From contig NZ_CP107020.1 in the NCBI RefSeq assembly GCF_025725725.1, forward strand, positions 1,860,001 to 1,924,000: a stretch of 64,000 nt of DNA, in the 5' to 3' direction. The translations under genes and the position numbers were made by a program. The notes beneath the pieces are model-generated. The model saw only the letters and a program-made list of their open reading frames with translations, was not told the origin of the DNA and searched no databases. Below are positions 61,445-64,000 of this stretch, piece by piece (the stretch's first letter is position 1; each line of letters starts with the position of its first letter). The stretch is from Brachybacterium huguangmaarense (lineage in GTDB: Bacteria; Actinomycetota; Actinomycetes; Actinomycetales; Dermabacteraceae).

Positions 61445-62220
61445 TGGCACCCACCGGCAAGGACGTCCCCGGCACCACCCCCGCGCCCGACCTGACGCGC
61501 GAGATGGTCCGCGTCGAGCACATCACCAAGCAGTTCTCGATGCGCCACGACCACTCCCTCAAGGAGCTCGTGTTCTCGGCGCTCCAGCGCAAGAAGCTCG
61601 CCGACACCTTTACGGCGCTGCACGACATCGACGTGACCGTGCACGCGGGCGAGACCGTCGGGCTCATCGGGTTCAACGGCTCGGGCAAGTCGACCCTGCT
61701 CAAGACCATCTCGGGCGTGCTGTTCCCCGACCGCGGGCGCGTGCTCCTGCGCGGGCGCGTGGCGGGCCTGATCGAGGTCGGGGCCGGCTTCCACCCGGAC
61801 CTGTCGGGACGCGAGAACGTGTATCTCAACGGCGCGATCCTCGGCATGTCGCGCGAGCAGATCGACGAGAAGTTCGACGAGATCGTCGCCTTCAGCGAGA
61901 TCGAGGAGTTCATCGACACCGACGTGAAGTACTACAGCTCGGGCATGTTCCTGCGCCTGGCCTTCTCGGTCGCCGTGCACACCGAGCCGGACATCTTCCT
62001 CGTCGACGAGATCCTCTCGGTCGGCGACGAGCCGTTCCAGAAGAAGTGCCTCGCCCGCATCCGCGAGCTCCAGCACGCCGGACGGACCATGGTGATCGTC
62101 TCCCACGAGCTCGAGATGCTCGAGCGCCTGTGCACCCGCATCCTCGTGCTGCGCAAGGGGCAGATCATCTTCGACGGCGACCCGGTCGAGGCGGTCGCGA
62201 CCCTGCGCGCGACCTCCTGA
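61444..62220 (+). CDS. wzt: ABC-type polysaccharide export ATPase (Wzt-like)
   Basis: Nucleotide-binding subunit that pairs with the Wzm-like permease. The 258-residue protein has Walker A GFNGSGKST (about 75-83), a short modified signature YSSGMFLRLAFS, Walker B DIFLVDEILSVGD and H-loop VIVSHE. RGRVAGLIEVGAGFHPDLSGREN is diagnostic of the Wzt/TagH group. There is no C-terminal carbohydrate-binding extension, so it is the short type that does not read a terminal cap on the glycan. ATG at 61444 shares one base with the permease stop codon. Convergent with the TIGR03089 gene after 12 bp. Confidence 0.95.
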   Translation: MAPTGKDVPGTTPAPDLTREMVRVEHITKQFSMRHDHSLKELVFSALQRKKLADTFTALHDIDVTVHAGETVGLIGFNGSGKSTLLKTISGVLFPDRGRVLLRGRVAGLIEVGAGFHPDLSGRENVYLNGAILGMSREQIDEKFDEIVAFSEIEEFIDTDVKYYSSGMFLRLAFSVAVHTEPDIFLVDEILSVGDEPFQKKCLARIRELQHAGRTMVIVSHELEMLERLCTRILVLRKGQIIFDGDPVEAVATLRATS

Positions 62221-62232
62221 GGGCCGGCGCGG

Positions 62233-62931
62233 TCACGGCGCCGCGACGCCCTCGCTCGCGGCCTGCGCCGGGTCCACGCGGGCGGCCGGCCCCACCACGA
62301 GGCCGCCGCCGGCGAGCACGGCGAGCAGCGCGGCCGCCACGGCGCCTCCCGCGGCCCCGTCGGAGGCCACGAGCACCGCGCGCGACGCCGGCCCCTCGTC
62401 CGGTGCCGGGCCGCTCCACGGCCCGAGCGGCACGCCGAGCGCGTCCCCGCTCGCCCGCACCTCCTGCGCCCAGTCCCGCGTGAGCGGCGGCAGCGGCCCC
62501 GGGAAGCGCATCGACAGGGCGACGGCCTCGAGCGCGAGCACCTCGTCGGCGTCGAGCGCCGCCTGGCCCTCGGGGGCGTCGGTCGCGACCGTGCCGCCCG
62601 AGGGCGGCGCGGCGGCCGGAGCGGCCGCGGCGTCGTCGCGACCCGGCGCGACGTGGACCTCGAGGCCGAGCGACCACCCGGCGAGGGCGAGCACGAGCCG
62701 CTTCCAGTGCGCCGGCAGATCGAGCAGCAGGCCGTCCCCGGCCGCGAGGGCGACCTCGTCGGCCAGATGGTTCACGGACTTGATGACCCACGAGGCGAGC
62801 ACGTGCCCGGACAGCTCCGTGCGGCCCTCCTCGCCGTACCAGACCAGGGCGGGCCGCGGGCCCGTCGCCTCGAGGGCGTCCAGGAGCGCGGCGGGCAGGG
62901 CGGCGGGAAGTGAACGGCGGGCGGCGGTCAT
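62233..62931 (-). CDS. TIGR03089 family protein
   Basis: Conserved actinobacterial protein of 232 residues, function unknown. It looks like a shortened relative of the adenylate-forming (acyl-CoA synthetase) superfamily: RTELSGHVLASWVIKSVNHLADEVALAAGDGLLLDLPAHWKR resembles the early part of such enzymes. The AMP-binding core and catalytic lysine region are absent. The homologous gene in M. tuberculosis lies beside the LCP gene and close to fbiB, matching the context here. It overlaps the ligase gene by 4 bp. A catalytic role appears unlikely on sequence grounds. Confidence 0.8.
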   Translation of the reverse strand: MTAARRSLPAALPAALLDALEATGPRPALVWYGEEGRTELSGHVLASWVIKSVNHLADEVALAAGDGLLLDLPAHWKRLVLALAGWSLGLEVHVAPGRDDAAAAPAAAPPSGGTVATDAPEGQAALDADEVLALEAVALSMRFPGPLPPLTRDWAQEVRASGDALGVPLGPWSGPAPDEGPASRAVLVASDGAAGGAVAAALLAVLAGGGLVVGPAARVDPAQAASEGVAAP

Positions 62932-64000
62932 CGGGGCTCCTCCTCGGGTGCAGGGACGTCGGGCACAAGGACGTCGGGCACAGGGGGGATCTGCACGCGG
63001 ACCTCGACCCCGCCGAGCTCGCGTGCGATCGACTCGGCACCCAGGGCGGTGCGCAACCGCTCGGCGAGCTCGCCGGCGCGCAGGCACGCCTCGGGGCGGG
63101 CGGAGGCCGCGATCACGAGCATGGCGCCGTCGGCGGCCCGCTCGACGCGGGGCCCCTCGGCCCCCGTCTCGCCCGCCGGCGCGGCGGCGTCGCCCGCGCG
63201 CGGGGTGCAGGCCACGGCGATCGCCCGGGCGATGCGTTCGTCGTCGGGCTCGGGGGACATCGCGGCGACGGGCTCGGCGTCCCCGGCCAGCCCGAGCGCC
63301 TGCCACACGGACTCGAGGCTCGGGCGCCGGAACCAGTCGTCCGGTCCCGTGCGCACGAGCTCGCGCGCCGAGGACTCCCGCCGTCCCACTCGGTCGCCGA
63401 GATGGCGCACGATCGCGACCGGGGTGCCCGTGCTCTTGCCCTTGACCAGGTCGGCGGCGCCCGCGAGCTCGTCGGCGAGGGCCCGGACCGTGACGCCGAG
63501 CGGCCGCCCCACGGCGTCGGTGCCGCCGCGCAGGTCCTGCAGCACCTCGAGACCCGCGGCGCCGAGCGCGATGTCCGTCACGCCGGTGCGCCAGATCCGC
63601 GAGGCGGTGTCGGTGAGCACGACCGCCAGGCGCAGCCCGAGCCGCCGCTCGAGGCCGTGGCGGAGCGCGCGCGCCTCCGCGTCGGGGTCCTCGGGGAGCA
63701 GCAGCAGGCCGTCGGGGGAGTTGGAGGCGTCGATCCCGGCGGCCGCGAGCACCGGTCCGCTCGTCGTCTCCACGACGCTCGTGACCACGCTGCCGTGGCG
63801 GCGCCGCAGCACCGGGCGCACGGTCGCCGCCCGGATCGCCTCGGCCTTGCGCGACGGCTCGACGACGAGCCCGCGGCACTTCGAGACGATCTTCGCCGAG
63901 ACGCACAGCACGTCGCCGTCGGCGGCCGGGGCGGGGGAGTCGGGGCCGAGAGCGGCCGCGAGCAGGGCCACCAGGTCGTCGCCGCGCCGGAGCTCCGGCA
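62928..64000 (-). CDS. Coenzyme F420-0:L-glutamate ligase-like protein (CofE/FbiB N-terminal type), 5' end outside window
   Basis: Adds gamma-linked glutamate to F420-0 in the known family. At least 357 codons lie in the window. The frame stays open to the right edge and reads PELRRGDDLVALLAAAL, the usual CofE start region, so the true start is beyond 64000. Family features: ADGDVLCVSAKIVSKCRG, AAGIDASNSPDGLLLLPEDPD, VVLTDTASRIWRTGVTDIALGAAG, and LVKGKSTGTPVAIVRHL. The C-terminal 100 residues are not clearly the nitroreductase-like domain of mycobacterial FbiB, being shorter and Ala/Pro-rich. It is translationally coupled to the TIGR03089 gene. Confidence 0.87.
   Translation of the reverse strand, partial: PELRRGDDLVALLAAALGPDSPAPAADGDVLCVSAKIVSKCRGLVVEPSRKAEAIRAATVRPVLRRRHGSVVTSVVETTSGPVLAAAGIDASNSPDGLLLLPEDPDAEARALRHGLERRLGLRLAVVLTDTASRIWRTGVTDIALGAAGLEVLQDLRGGTDAVGRPLGVTVRALADELAGAADLVKGKSTGTPVAIVRHLGDRVGRRESSARELVRTGPDDWFRRPSLESVWQALGLAGDAEPVAAMSPEPDDERIARAIAVACTPRAGDAAAPAGETGAEGPRVERAADGAMLVIAASARPEACLRAGELAERLRTALGAESIARELGGVEVRVQIPPVPDVLVPDVPAPEEEPR

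Overview
The window is very GC-rich actinobacterial DNA: almost every third codon position is G or C, GTG starts are frequent, and neighbouring genes often overlap by 4 bp (ATGA/GTGA). Gene content and order resemble, from memory, the Mycobacterium tuberculosis region from about Rv3262 to Rv3319: sdhCD, cdd, deoA, pmmB, punA, lpdA, accA3, maf, accE5, accD5, birA, purK/purE, an LCP protein, a TIGR03089 protein and fbiB. The DUF222/HNH gene and overall style suggest a member of the Micrococcales, possibly Dermabacteraceae such as Brachybacterium. The taxon is an inference.

Layout. Positions 1-1770 hold the end of a succinate dehydrogenase operon (sdhC, start of sdhD) and a divergent manC. Positions 1829-16560 form a nucleoside uptake and salvage district: an M20 amidohydrolase, a BMP lipoprotein with an RbsA-type ATPase and two permeases, cytidine deaminase, thymidine phosphorylase, a kinase-NUDIX fusion, a frameshifted DAACS carrier, deoxyribose-phosphate aldolase, a phosphohexomutase/phosphopentomutase-type enzyme and purine nucleoside phosphorylase. 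Positions 16648-26475 hold a flavoprotein reductase, an acyl-CoA carboxylase set (alpha, beta and epsilon subunits plus biotin ligase) with maf and a DUF885 protein between, and a class III adenylate cyclase. Positions 26637-29588 hold a DUF222/HNH endonuclease gene and about 0.9 kb of non-coding DNA with a 12-copy hexamer repeat and a long inverted repeat. A two-component system and a purK-purE fusion follow (29589-33434).

Positions 33465-62220 are a roughly 29-kb cell-surface polysaccharide island. It contains all five enzyme types needed to turn UDP-GlcNAc into UDP-2,3-diacetamido-2,3-dideoxymannuronic acid (dehydrogenase, oxidoreductase, aminotransferase, acetyltransferase, 2-epimerase), scattered over three transcription units. 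It also has several GT4 and GT2 glycosyltransferases, two polytopic proteins with a GT-C-like motif, a PglK/MsbA-type ABC exporter, a GT2/DUF2304 pair, an LCP ligase, and a galactofuranan module (GlfT1-like transferase, UDP-galactopyranose mutase, GlfT2 homologue, Wzm/Wzt exporter). A simple reading is that the island makes a galactofuranose-containing polymer and a diamino-uronic-acid-containing polymer or linker, exports them by ABC transport and attaches them to peptidoglycan through the LCP enzyme. The window ends with a TIGR03089 protein and the 3' part of a CofE/FbiB-type F420 glutamyl ligase.

Several genes seem to be transcribed without a leader: a TAnnnT-like -10 box lies 6-8 nt before the start codon of purK, the wbpD-like gene, the response regulator, deoC, punA, the DUF885 gene, the kinase-NUDIX gene and manC. 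No tRNA, rRNA, CRISPR array or recognisable insertion sequence was seen.
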